NCBI GenBank assembly: GCA_910575155.1
Contig: CAJTDX010000016.1
Coordinates: 1 to 64,000 of the forward strand
Length of the DNA stretch: 64,000 nucleotides
Direction: 5' to 3'
DNA from: Lachnospiraceae bacterium
GTDB lineage: Bacteria; Bacillota; Clostridia; Lachnospirales; Lachnospiraceae
The notes beneath the pieces were generated by a model. That model searched no databases, had not been told where the DNA came from, and saw nothing but the letters and a program-made list of their open reading frames with translations. Numbering within the stretch: position 1 is the stretch's first letter; every line of letters starts with the position of its first letter. This document shows, one piece after another, positions 56,926 through 64,000 of this stretch. The translations under genes were made by a program, and so were the position numbers.

Positions 56926-56997
56926 AACCGTGATATATTATTAGTCCTTGCTCCCTGCAGTGACAGGGGGCCAAAAGACCAAAAGGAGGTACGAGGC
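56926..56997 (+). promoter_or_regulatory. Structured rpsF leader, possible S6:S18 autoregulatory site
   Basis: It has a hairpin (ctccctg / caggggg, 56951-56970), CCG near its start (56928-56930), and CCTTG able to pair with the CAAAAGG before the ribosome site. Firmicute rpsF leaders are known to bind S6:S18 through a CCG-containing RNA element; match here is suggestive only. Confidence 0.35.
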
Positions 56998-57288
56998 ATG
57001 AACAAATATGAATTAGCGCTTGTCGTTAATGCAAAGATCGAGGATGAACCCAGAGCCGCAGTCGTAGAAAAGGCGAAAGAGTACATTGCGCGTTTCGGCG
57101 GTACGGTGACAGAGGTTGAAGAATGGGGCAAGAAGAGACTTGCTTATGAGATTCAGAAAATGAGAGAAGGCTTCTATTATTTCATCAAATTCGATGCAGA
57201 GCCTGATTGTCCGGCAGAATTGGAAAAACGTGTGCGTATTATGGACAATGTGCTCCGTTTCTTATGCGTTAGACAGGACGAAGCATAG
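56998..57288 (+). CDS. rpsF: 30S ribosomal protein S6 (96 aa)
   Basis: Binds S18 and 16S rRNA. Reads MNKYELALVVNAKI with KKRLAYEIQKMREGFYYF and ending FLCVRQDEA. AAGGAGGT is 7 bases upstream, so the true start is 56998, not the earlier in-frame one. Heads the rpsF-ssb-rpsR operon. Confidence 0.97.
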   Translation: MNKYELALVVNAKIEDEPRAAVVEKAKEYIARFGGTVTEVEEWGKKRLAYEIQKMREGFYYFIKFDAEPDCPAELEKRVRIMDNVLRFLCVRQDEA

Positions 57289-57306
57289 ATAGAAAGAGGA
57301 GATCAG

Positions 57307-57747
57307 ATGAATAAAGTCATACTTATGGGCAGATTAACCAGAGATCCCGACGTCCGTTATTCACAGGGCGAGCAGGCAACGGCAGTGGCCAGATATACTT
57401 TGGCGGTAGACAGAAGATTCAAACGGGATGGAGATCAGCAGACTGCAGATTTTATTAACTGCGTGGCATTTGGAAGAAGCGGTGAATTTGCAGAGAAGTA
57501 TTTTCATAAGGGAATCAAGGTAGCGGTCACAGGAAGGATTCAGACCGGCAGCTATACCAACCAGGAAGGCCAGAAAGTTTATACCACGGACGTTGTGGTG
57601 GAAGAACAGGAATTTGCAGAGAGTAAGGCTGCCAGCGAGCAGTCGGGCGGATTCCAGCCGATGGGAAGACCTGAGCCAAGCGCGGCGGCAGGAGATGGTT
57701 TTATGAATATTCCTGATGGTATTGACGAAGAATTACCCTTTAATTAG
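57307..57747 (+). CDS. ssb: Single-stranded DNA-binding protein (146 aa)
   Basis: OB-fold SSB ([43 protein letters not shown]) with acidic C-terminal tip EELPFN that binds partners such as primase and RecO. Middle gene of the operon. Confidence 0.98.
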   Translation: MNKVILMGRLTRDPDVRYSQGEQATAVARYTLAVDRRFKRDGDQQTADFINCVAFGRSGEFAEKYFHKGIKVAVTGRIQTGSYTNQEGQKVYTTDVVVEEQEFAESKAASEQSGGFQPMGRPEPSAAAGDGFMNIPDGIDEELPFN

Positions 57748-57764
57748 AACAGGAGGCAAAGAAC

Positions 57765-58028
57765 ATGGCTTATAATAAATCCGAAAAGAGCGATTCTCCG
57801 ATGAAGAGAAGAGGCGGTATCCGCAGAAGAAAAAAGGTATGCGTATTCTGCGGCAAAGACAATGTAATTGATTATAAAGATACCAATAAATTAAAAAGAT
57901 ATATTTCTGAGAGAGGCAAGATTCTTCCCAGAAGAATCACCGGCAACTGTGCAAAGCATCAGAGAGCGTTGACAGTTGCAATAAAGAGAGCGAGACATAT
58001 CGCGTTAATGCCGTATGTAACAGACTAG
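57765..58028 (+). CDS. rpsR: 30S ribosomal protein S18 (87 aa)
   Basis: Zinc-independent or single-site S18, with [38 protein letters not shown] and the basic tail [22 protein letters not shown] upstream. Last gene of the operon. Confidence 0.98.
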   Translation: MAYNKSEKSDSPMKRRGGIRRRKKVCVFCGKDNVIDYKDTNKLKRYISERGKILPRRITGNCAKHQRALTVAIKRARHIALMPYVTD

Positions 58029-58044
58029 AACTCAGATAAACCGG

Positions 58045-58075
58045 GGTCAGCTATCTTTGGATGGCTGACCTTTCC
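58045..58075 (+). terminator. Terminator of rpsF-ssb-rpsR
   Basis: ggtcagctatc / gatggctgacc (one G-U pair), 4-nt loop, short T-rich tail. Confidence 0.7.
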
Positions 58076-58230
58076 TGTTATGGCAGAATCGTCCAAAACA
58101 GAGAAAATTTACGTTCGTTTTGTGTAAAGTTGGAGGAGTCAGGGGATTGAAAACGGTTTTTGCGCTGTGTTATAATGAAGATCGCATAAAGAGACAGGAT
58201 GCGTGAGAACAGACAGGCAGGTAAAAGTGG

Positions 58231-58584
58231 ATGAAGTACCATCGTTTGAAATACCGTTTATGTATGCAGCATAGTTTTGATGGACGAATCGAGAATAAAC
58301 ATCATCATTTGATCGAGATTGAAATTGTGGCGAGACAGACGGCGGAAGATTTTATGGAATTTGCCAGTATGGATTCTATTTTGGAGAAGGTGTTCGCGCC
58401 TTACCAGCATCAGTATTTGAATGAGTGTTCTGAATTTGAGGGAGATACAAGTATTGAGCGTCTGGGCGAGGTGTTTTACCGGAAAGTGAAGGAAGCGTTA
58501 GAGCGGCACCGCTGGAAGTTTGCCCGTTTTGAGATTAGTGAGACGCCTCTGCGTGTTTATGCTATTGTGGAAGAAACATTTTAA
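58231..58584 (+). CDS. Small 6-pyruvoyl-tetrahydropterin-synthase-related protein of the XrtG locus (117 aa)
   Basis: Resembles QueD/PTPS-type enzymes in miniature: HSFDG early, HHHLIEIEI (putative metal-site histidines), and a C-terminal WKFARFEISETPLRVYAIVEE. Small members of this family are known to occur next to Gram-positive exosortase (XrtG) genes, with role unknown. It may not make a pterin at all. The 3' end is 28 bases before the surface protein gene. Confidence 0.78.
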   Translation: MKYHRLKYRLCMQHSFDGRIENKHHHLIEIEIVARQTAEDFMEFASMDSILEKVFAPYQHQYLNECSEFEGDTSIERLGEVFYRKVKEALERHRWKFARFEISETPLRVYAIVEETF

Positions 58585-58612
58585 AATGATGTATAAAAAG
58601 GGAGAGTGGTTT

Positions 58613-60784
58613 ATGAAGTTCAAAACGATTTTTAAAGGAGCTGCGGCGGTTGTGATGTCAATGTCGCTCATTCTTTCGGGTATGCCTGTTATGGCGACAG
58701 AAACAGACAGTCAGCAGCAGGCGGAAGCTGGGGAACAGACGTCCGCACCGGTACAGGAGCCACAGCAGGACCAGCGGCCGAAAACGCAGGATCAGCAGCC
58801 TTCGGAAGAACAGCAGCAGCCCCGGGAGGAGCCAAAAGAAGAAGCGCCAGGAGAAGAGGCGCAGGCGGAGGAATCTCAGCCCCGGGAGGAGCCAAAAGAA
58901 GAAGCGCCGGAAGAAGAAGCGCAGGCGGAGCAGTCTCAGCCTTCAGAGGAAGAGCAGCAGCCAGACGAGGAGCCGAAAACAGAAGCGTCAGAGGAGGATG
59001 CGCAGCCGAACAAGGAAGACGTAAAAGATAAAGCGGAGGAGAACGCGGACGAAGGGCAGCCGGATGTATCTGACATGGAAGAAGAATCTGCTGAGGATGC
59101 GCAGCCGGACGAAGAAACCGTACCGCAGGTATTTTCTCTGGAACAATTGCCATCTGTAAAGGGAAGCATTGTCGTAGATGGAGATCTGTCTGACTGGGAG
59201 GAAGTAACGGAGCGTGCCTGCGGCGCGTCCAATGTAAATTCCTGGAAAACAGCTTTTTCTGCGGATGGAACGATATTGTATTTTTGTTATACAGGAAGCG
59301 CGGGAAGCGAGTGGGATTACGGCTTTGCCGGAAACGGCAACAGTTTCCGTTTTACGTATGCGGACGGAGCCGGGGCAGAGGACGCTTCGCTTTCTATTAA
59401 TGCATGGCAGGGCGGAGCGAAAGTCAAAAATGCGTGGTACGGCGATGTGCAGGGTTCGTCTGCGGCCGTGAAGAATGAAGCGCACGGGAATAATGCCGGC
59501 CCTTATGCGCTTGAGTTTGCCGTTCCGGTAAGTTTTTTCCACAGCATGGATTTTACGCTTGAGTTTGGAGGAGTGTCCATAGCTTCCAAAGATATTGAAA
59601 AAATAAACGGCCAGGCAGTGGAAGTAAAGCCGCAGCCGGTATATACGGGGATTTCCATCGACGGCAATTATTCTGACTGGGCGGCGGTAGCAAAGACTGA
59701 CCAGGACTGTCCCAATGAACAGCATCGGGGCTGTCTTTCCCAGGCAGCGGCAGTCTATGACGGCGACTGGTTTTATCTTTATCTCAGAGACGGAGAGGGA
59801 AGCAATGCTTCTGGCGCCGGAACCCATTCCAATGGCAAATTCGCCATTATTTCGGATTTGGGATATGAGACGGATATCCAGCTGAGCACAGCTCCGGCAG
59901 TCAATGGCGTGGACGGCGCGCAGGTTGCCTATGTGGGAAGGGAATGGGAGATTGCTATTCCTAAGAGCCAGCTTCCAAAATACAGAGAGAGCCTTTCTTT
60001 CGGTTTTTATGAAGGCAGCGTTATCCTTTCCGGTCTTGTAAATTTACAGCCGGATCATGAAAATAATCTGGAGAATCTTTTCAGCGGCATTATCTATGAC
60101 GGTTCCTATGAAGACTGGGAGGATTACGGCCATGCTACCATTGAATATGCCACGGCAGGTTCTCAGGAATCACAGATTGACGCAAAAGGCGCTTTATATT
60201 TTGAAGGAGAGAAGCTGTATGCCCATGTAGTGACCAACATGCCTCAGCATCTGCAGGAAGCCGGAGGGGAATTTACAGCGGCGGTTACGATTGCCTTTAA
60301 CCAGAAACAGAGCGATTTGCAGAATGGCACATATGACCGCAGTATGACCTTCAGTCCCAGATTTGTGACGGTGGACGCCAATGGAACCATTAACTGGAAT
60401 CCGCAGCTTCTGGGACTTGCGGAGGGTACTTATGAATACTATATTGCCTCTGCGGATGCATGGCATACATCAACCAATATCAATAATCTTCATGAGATGG
60501 ATCAGATGTATGGAAGGATGATGATGACAGTCGGCAGGGATGGAAAGGATGAGATGGAATTTTATCTGGAGCTGCCGATGATTGCCAGAAAACTTGGTGT
60601 AAATGAGACAGACCTCAAAGAAATTGCAGCGCAGTTTGGACGTATTGGACAGCAATGGATTTATACGGCGGGCACCTCTACCGGGCCTGTGGCTGGAGTT
60701 GGTCTCTGCATCGCCGCAGCCGGGTTCATAATCTGGTATAAGAAGAAAAGTTTGTTTGAACTGTTATTTGCATCGGCAAAATAA
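58613..60784 (+). CDS. Secreted repeat protein with C-terminal Firmicu-CTERM-type sorting signal (723 aa)
   Basis: Signal peptide residues 1-26; low-complexity P/E/Q region 30-180 containing 20-residue repeats; three modules each opening with a DG...DW pattern (VVDGDLSDW near 185, SIDGNYSDW near 346, IYDGSYEDW near 493). These resemble CBM9/DOMON-like sugar- or haem-binding folds, which is a guess. The C-terminus (TGPVAGVGLCIAAAGFIIW then KKKSLFELLFASAK) has the shape of an exosortase signal: short motif, helix, basic cluster. ATG 58613 with GGGAG site; the frame opens upstream at 58520 without a site. Confidence 0.83.
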   Translation: MKFKTIFKGAAAVVMSMSLILSGMPVMATETDSQQQAEAGEQTSAPVQEPQQDQRPKTQDQQPSEEQQQPREEPKEEAPGEEAQAEESQPREEPKEEAPEEEAQAEQSQPSEEEQQPDEEPKTEASEEDAQPNKEDVKDKAEENADEGQPDVSDMEEESAEDAQPDEETVPQVFSLEQLPSVKGSIVVDGDLSDWEEVTERACGASNVNSWKTAFSADGTILYFCYTGSAGSEWDYGFAGNGNSFRFTYADGAGAEDASLSINAWQGGAKVKNAWYGDVQGSSAAVKNEAHGNNAGPYALEFAVPVSFFHSMDFTLEFGGVSIASKDIEKINGQAVEVKPQPVYTGISIDGNYSDWAAVAKTDQDCPNEQHRGCLSQAAAVYDGDWFYLYLRDGEGSNASGAGTHSNGKFAIISDLGYETDIQLSTAPAVNGVDGAQVAYVGREWEIAIPKSQLPKYRESLSFGFYEGSVILSGLVNLQPDHENNLENLFSGIIYDGSYEDWEDYGHATIEYATAGSQESQIDAKGALYFEGEKLYAHVVTNMPQHLQEAGGEFTAAVTIAFNQKQSDLQNGTYDRSMTFSPRFVTVDANGTINWNPQLLGLAEGTYEYYIASADAWHTSTNINNLHEMDQMYGRMMMTVGRDGKDEMEFYLELPMIARKLGVNETDLKEIAAQFGRIGQQWIYTAGTSTGPVAGVGLCIAAAGFIIWYKKKSLFELLFASAK
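58817..58936 (+). repeat. Two tandem 60-bp repeats in the surface protein gene
   Basis: Units 58817-58876 and 58877-58936 are nearly identical, encoding QPREEPKEEAPxEEAQAExS; the start of a third unit follows at 58937. Could expand or contract between strains. Confidence 0.8.
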
Positions 60785-60846
60785 GAATGAAAGATTCTAT
60801 ATTGTTTAGAATATAGGTATCGGGAAAGAAACAGGAGGAGTGGGCG

Positions 60847-63291
60847 TTGAAAGATAAAAAAAGGTCGTATTATCTTGTTTTTATAATGCCCGTCCTTTAT
60901 GCCCTGGCGGCATATGGAGTGGCAAAGCTTGTACAGAACAATGGGATTGTTCCCAGTGGAATGGACACGCTTTGCCATCTTTATAAAGGAGATGTTTTAT
61001 ACCGCAGTATTTCAGAGGGAAATTGGTTCCCGCTGTTTGATCCGCTCTGGTACAACGGCGTGGAGATGATGCGCTGTCAGGAGCCTCTTCCCATGTATCT
61101 TCTGGCGTTTTTTCAGTTTCTTGGCGGCAGTTCGATGAACGCATATCTGATCTTTACAGCGGTCATTTTTTTTACAGGCGCAGTTTTGTGGTTTTTTCTT
61201 GGCTATAAACTGGAACGGCCGTGGCTTGGCGCATTTTCAGGACTCTTATGGTTTTTCATGCCCAATAATCTGGCGGTCTTTTTTCAGGAAGGAAATCTGC
61301 CCGGCTCGCTCTGTATCGTAATGCTTCCGCTTCTTATGTATTGGATCTATGAATATCTTCAGCACCGCCGGCAGCGCGCGCTGCCGAACGTATCTGTCTG
61401 CTTTTCTCTGATCTGTCTGTGCAGTATTTCCTATGCGGGAATGATTGTGACGGCATTTCTGATCTGTTTTATCATAGACGGTGTTATACGGCATGAAGTA
61501 AAAAGAGAAATACGTGCATTTCTGGCGTTTTTACCAGGTTATATGCTTGCAGGGTTCTGGCTTTTGCCCTGTCTGATGAGAAAAACGGCGGTGAATACAG
61601 GATTTTGGGATCAATATTTTCAGAGCTTGTTTTTGTCTGTGAACCCCTTTGCCCGCTTTCAGAGGGGCTGCGAGGATTTTTACTTTGGGCTGGCGGTATG
61701 TCTGCTGGCAGTGTTCGGTATTTTTCTGAGTAAAAGGAAGTCCATGGCGGGATTTTGGACGGGAATCATAATATTATGCTGTACGTCAAATACCCTGTAT
61801 CGTTTTCTGTCAAAAGTACCCTTTGCGCATATGCTGTACATGTTGAATTATTTGTCCATTGCATTGTGTATGGTGCTGTTTAGTTTTTTAAGCTGGAATA
61901 CGCTTAAAAAGGGGTGGGTTGTGCTTTTTGCAGGTTTACTGGCGTTGGATGCGCTGCCTTCCCTTCCGCTGGTTTTGGGCAGCCAGTCGGGGAGTGTGCC
62001 GGAGCAGAGGATGGCGTATTATTCAGACGTCACCCTGATTGAGAAAGCCAAGAAGATTACAGGGCAGAGACTGGCATTGATTGATGAAAACAGTCTGGGC
62101 GCCATGAGTAATTATCTGATTAGCGGATATGGGACGCCGACGGCCTCCATGTATGGCTCTGCGGAGGAACATGCGGCGGCGCTTTCCAATATCAGACAGA
62201 TCAACCGCGCGCTGGAGGAAGGGAATTACCTGTATCTGTTTGACCGCTGTCTGGAGATGGGCAGCGATACGGTGATTGTCCATACAGAGCTGGTAAGTTC
62301 GCTGGATAAAACGCCTGTGATCAGTATGGACCATACGGCGGCGAAGATCGGTTATAAGCTGACAGATACCAGCGAAGGCTACCGTCTGTATAAGCTGGAT
62401 GCCGACGGCGCCTGGGGGACGGTCACAACATACCGCGCGATCGGCATTGGCGCGTCCGCGCCGGAAATTTCCAGGCAGTTTCCGGTTGTGGAGGAAGCGG
62501 ATACGACAAAGCTGGATGATTTTACGTTTGATGATTTGAAAGATTATGAGCTGATTTATCTGGCAGGTTTTACTTATGATGACAGAGCTGCCGCAGAACA
62601 GCTGATCATGCGGCTGAGTGAATCCGGAGTGCGGATTGTGATAGCGGCGGATGGCATTCCGGAAGACCGGGGCAGCAGAAATCAGAGTTTTCTGGGAGTT
62701 GTCTGTAATCCGGTTTCTTTTTCACAGGGTTATCCGAATCTGGACACCATAGACGGCGTACTGGATCCTGATTTATTCCCCAGCGGATATCGGGAATGGA
62801 ATACGGTATATGTGGACGGTCTGGATGAAGTTTGGGGTACTGTGGAAGATTTGAACTGGGAGCTTCCGTTCTATGGAACGGTTAAAAATGATAATATTGT
62901 GGTGATCGGTCTGAATCTCTCCTATTATCTCAGCCTTACCCGGGACAAAGGAGTGGAGGCATTACTGAGCCATGCCATGAATTTAAGGCCGGATGAATTT
63001 CCGGTTCGTGAGATCGTTCCTTATGATATACAGTATTTGCAGGATCAGATTGTGATTGATATTGACAGAGACGATGTGAATACCAGCCTTGCCTGGCATG
63101 ACAGTTTTAGTTCGAAACAGCAGATTTATGCAAAAAATCATCTTACGTACGTGAAGGCGGGGCGTACAGAAATCGTTCTGACATATCCATGGCTGGGAGC
63201 GGGAATTGCGGTAAGTCTGGCAGGTATAATTCTTATTGCAGGCTATTGTCTGCGCATACGGCGGCAAAAATCTGAGAAGGAAGCGGGGTAA
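60847..63291 (+). CDS. Large integral membrane protein of the XrtG locus (814 aa)
   Basis: Polytopic protein resembling PTPS-related membrane proteins (YfhO-like). About 11 helices in residues 10-390, a soluble ~350-residue domain (about 400-750), and one last helix (about 780-805, GAGIAVSLAGIILIAGYCLRI shape) with a basic tail. Sits between the sorted substrate and xrtG. TTG start with GGAGGAG 5 bases upstream. Role in glycan or lipid supply for sorting is inferred from locus only. Confidence 0.75.
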   Translation: MKDKKRSYYLVFIMPVLYALAAYGVAKLVQNNGIVPSGMDTLCHLYKGDVLYRSISEGNWFPLFDPLWYNGVEMMRCQEPLPMYLLAFFQFLGGSSMNAYLIFTAVIFFTGAVLWFFLGYKLERPWLGAFSGLLWFFMPNNLAVFFQEGNLPGSLCIVMLPLLMYWIYEYLQHRRQRALPNVSVCFSLICLCSISYAGMIVTAFLICFIIDGVIRHEVKREIRAFLAFLPGYMLAGFWLLPCLMRKTAVNTGFWDQYFQSLFLSVNPFARFQRGCEDFYFGLAVCLLAVFGIFLSKRKSMAGFWTGIIILCCTSNTLYRFLSKVPFAHMLYMLNYLSIALCMVLFSFLSWNTLKKGWVVLFAGLLALDALPSLPLVLGSQSGSVPEQRMAYYSDVTLIEKAKKITGQRLALIDENSLGAMSNYLISGYGTPTASMYGSAEEHAAALSNIRQINRALEEGNYLYLFDRCLEMGSDTVIVHTELVSSLDKTPVISMDHTAAKIGYKLTDTSEGYRLYKLDADGAWGTVTTYRAIGIGASAPEISRQFPVVEEADTTKLDDFTFDDLKDYELIYLAGFTYDDRAAAEQLIMRLSESGVRIVIAADGIPEDRGSRNQSFLGVVCNPVSFSQGYPNLDTIDGVLDPDLFPSGYREWNTVYVDGLDEVWGTVEDLNWELPFYGTVKNDNIVVIGLNLSYYLSLTRDKGVEALLSHAMNLRPDEFPVREIVPYDIQYLQDQIVIDIDRDDVNTSLAWHDSFSSKQQIYAKNHLTYVKAGRTEIVLTYPWLGAGIAVSLAGIILIAGYCLRIRRQKSEKEAG

Positions 63292-63295
63292 TCAA

Positions 63296-63892
63296 ATGGC
63301 ATTGTATATTATGGGACTGGCAGGAGCCGTGGTCTGGCTGTTTATTTTACATGTGCTGCATAAAAGTAAGCTGAATTTCTGGCGTTTTATAGTGGGAAGC
63401 GCGGGAGCGTTTATCTTAATGATGATATTTATAGAACCTGTTTTAACAAAACCTCTGGCGCGGATCGTAGCTCTGTTGGCAAGTCTTCCGGGCAGGATCG
63501 GCGATATTTACAGCGCTCATTTTAAATACGGCGTGATTTTTGTGGAGTCTTCTGTTGGGGCGGTTTCTCTGAAAATTGATTTTGAGTGTTCCGGCGTTAT
63601 TGAAATACTCGCGTATCTATCACTGCTGATCTTCTATCGGATTTATACGGTATACGAGAGATTCTGCGTGGGCGTACTGGGGGTTCTGGCAATGGTTCTT
63701 GCCAATGCATTCCGTATTACGGTGATTTGTTTGATGATTCATTTTGGGGGCGTCGGTACTTATTATGTCGCGCATACGTTTGTGGGAAGGCTGGTCTTTT
63801 ATGCTTTTTCGATTATGATCTATTTTTATGTGTTTACAAAACCGCAGATTATAAAGCAAAAGGTGGGGAATTTCCATTATGACAATCATTAG
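63296..63892 (+). CDS. xrtG: Exosortase family protein XrtG (198 aa)
   Basis: Membrane cysteine transpeptidase. Six or so helices. The exosortase triad is present: Cys98 in FECSG, Arg140 in ANAFRI, His160 in AHTFVGR. It would cleave the C-terminal signal of the 723-aa protein. It starts 4 bases after the previous stop and overlaps the next gene by 14 bases. Confidence 0.88.
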   Translation: MALYIMGLAGAVVWLFILHVLHKSKLNFWRFIVGSAGAFILMMIFIEPVLTKPLARIVALLASLPGRIGDIYSAHFKYGVIFVESSVGAVSLKIDFECSGVIEILAYLSLLIFYRIYTVYERFCVGVLGVLAMVLANAFRITVICLMIHFGGVGTYYVAHTFVGRLVFYAFSIMIYFYVFTKPQIIKQKVGNFHYDNH

Positions 63893-64000
63893 TCACTTTT
63901 TTAATTCCATATTATTCTGGGCGGCGTGGATCATTATTCCGCTGGTCATGGAGATTATTCCTTCTCTGGGCAGTCTGCTGATCCTGCTGAAAAAGAGGCT
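63879..64000 (+). CDS. Start of the next gene, probable XrtG-associated glycosyltransferase (partial, 40 aa seen)
   Basis: Open frame from ATG 63879 runs off the window. The visible part is a membrane helix region (FFNSILFWAAWIIIPL) and LLILLKKR. In known XrtG loci a family-2 glycosyltransferase with N-terminal helices lies here, so that is the likely identity; not provable from 40 residues. Confidence 0.5.
   Translation, partial: MTIISHFFNSILFWAAWIIIPLVMEIIPSLGSLLILLKKR

Noticed and set aside
58988-59827. 279-codon open frame on the minus strand inside the exosortase substrate gene
   Set aside because: Antisense to a well-supported coding gene with signal peptide; composition is basic and cysteine-scattered, no ribosome site or family.

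Overview
The window reads as chromosome of an anaerobic, spore-forming Firmicute, most likely a Lachnospiraceae (Clostridia) gut species. This rests on spmA/spmB spore-maturation genes, a B. subtilis-like holB-ricT-trmN6-rsmI block, rpsF-ssb-rpsR, a Firmicute-type exosortase (XrtG) locus, strong AGGAGG ribosome sites, frequent TTG/GTG starts, and consensus sigma-A promoters. No phage, insertion sequence, rRNA operon or CRISPR array was seen.

Layout. 0-5.7 kb is accessory: two paralogous radical SAM genes flanking an HxlR regulator and gene remnants, a small membrane protein, a YbaK-type deacylase, and a translationally coupled pair (139-aa protein plus secreted lipoprotein nuclease). 5.7-15 kb has a repeat-rich coiled-coil membrane protein, tRNA-Lys, a conserved membrane protein, rmuC, trmB, a PBP5-type carboxypeptidase and a MATE pump. 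15.1-16.8 kb is an AbiEi-like regulator and partner behind a perfect consensus promoter. 16.8-25.5 kb carries an AGCS symporter, spmAB, a MarR regulator, mgtE, a PD-(D/E)XK-like protein, a DUF885 lipoprotein and a DUF2085 pair. 25.5-34.4 kb is the minus-strand housekeeping block (decarboxylase, guanylate-kinase-like, yaaR, holB, ricT, trmN6, rsmI), interrupted by an HD phosphohydrolase/YwgA-like pair. 34.8-47.3 kb holds surface and envelope genes: an Ig-like surface protein, a chemoreceptor with an FMN-binding lipoprotein, tRNA-fMet, cysK, a muropeptide-peptidase pair, a secreted GH63-like glucosidase and a thioesterase. 47.6-56.9 kb has sortase B, a sirtuin, DUF951 and a signalling cassette (receiver-HD-GYP, hybrid kinase with HPt, hybrid kinase fused to a DegV lipid-binding domain, anchored alpha/beta hydrolase). 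57-58 kb is rpsF-ssb-rpsR. 58.2 kb to the end is an XrtG exosortase locus with its likely sorted substrate, cut off inside the next gene.

How the parts may work together. The most unusual item is the kinase-receiver-DegV fusion at 53121-55781. DegV (FakB) proteins bind fatty acids, so the cassette could be a lipid-responsive phosphorelay that ends in a c-di-GMP phosphodiesterase. The XrtG locus at the right edge supplies a substrate with an N-terminal signal, a C-terminal sorting helix and basic tail, and the membrane enzyme expected to process it. Accessory pairs that could be defence or toxin-antitoxin units are the AbiEi-like pair, the HD/YwgA pair and the nuclease pair. Family assignments come from reading the proteins and from memory of the families; no database search was possible.
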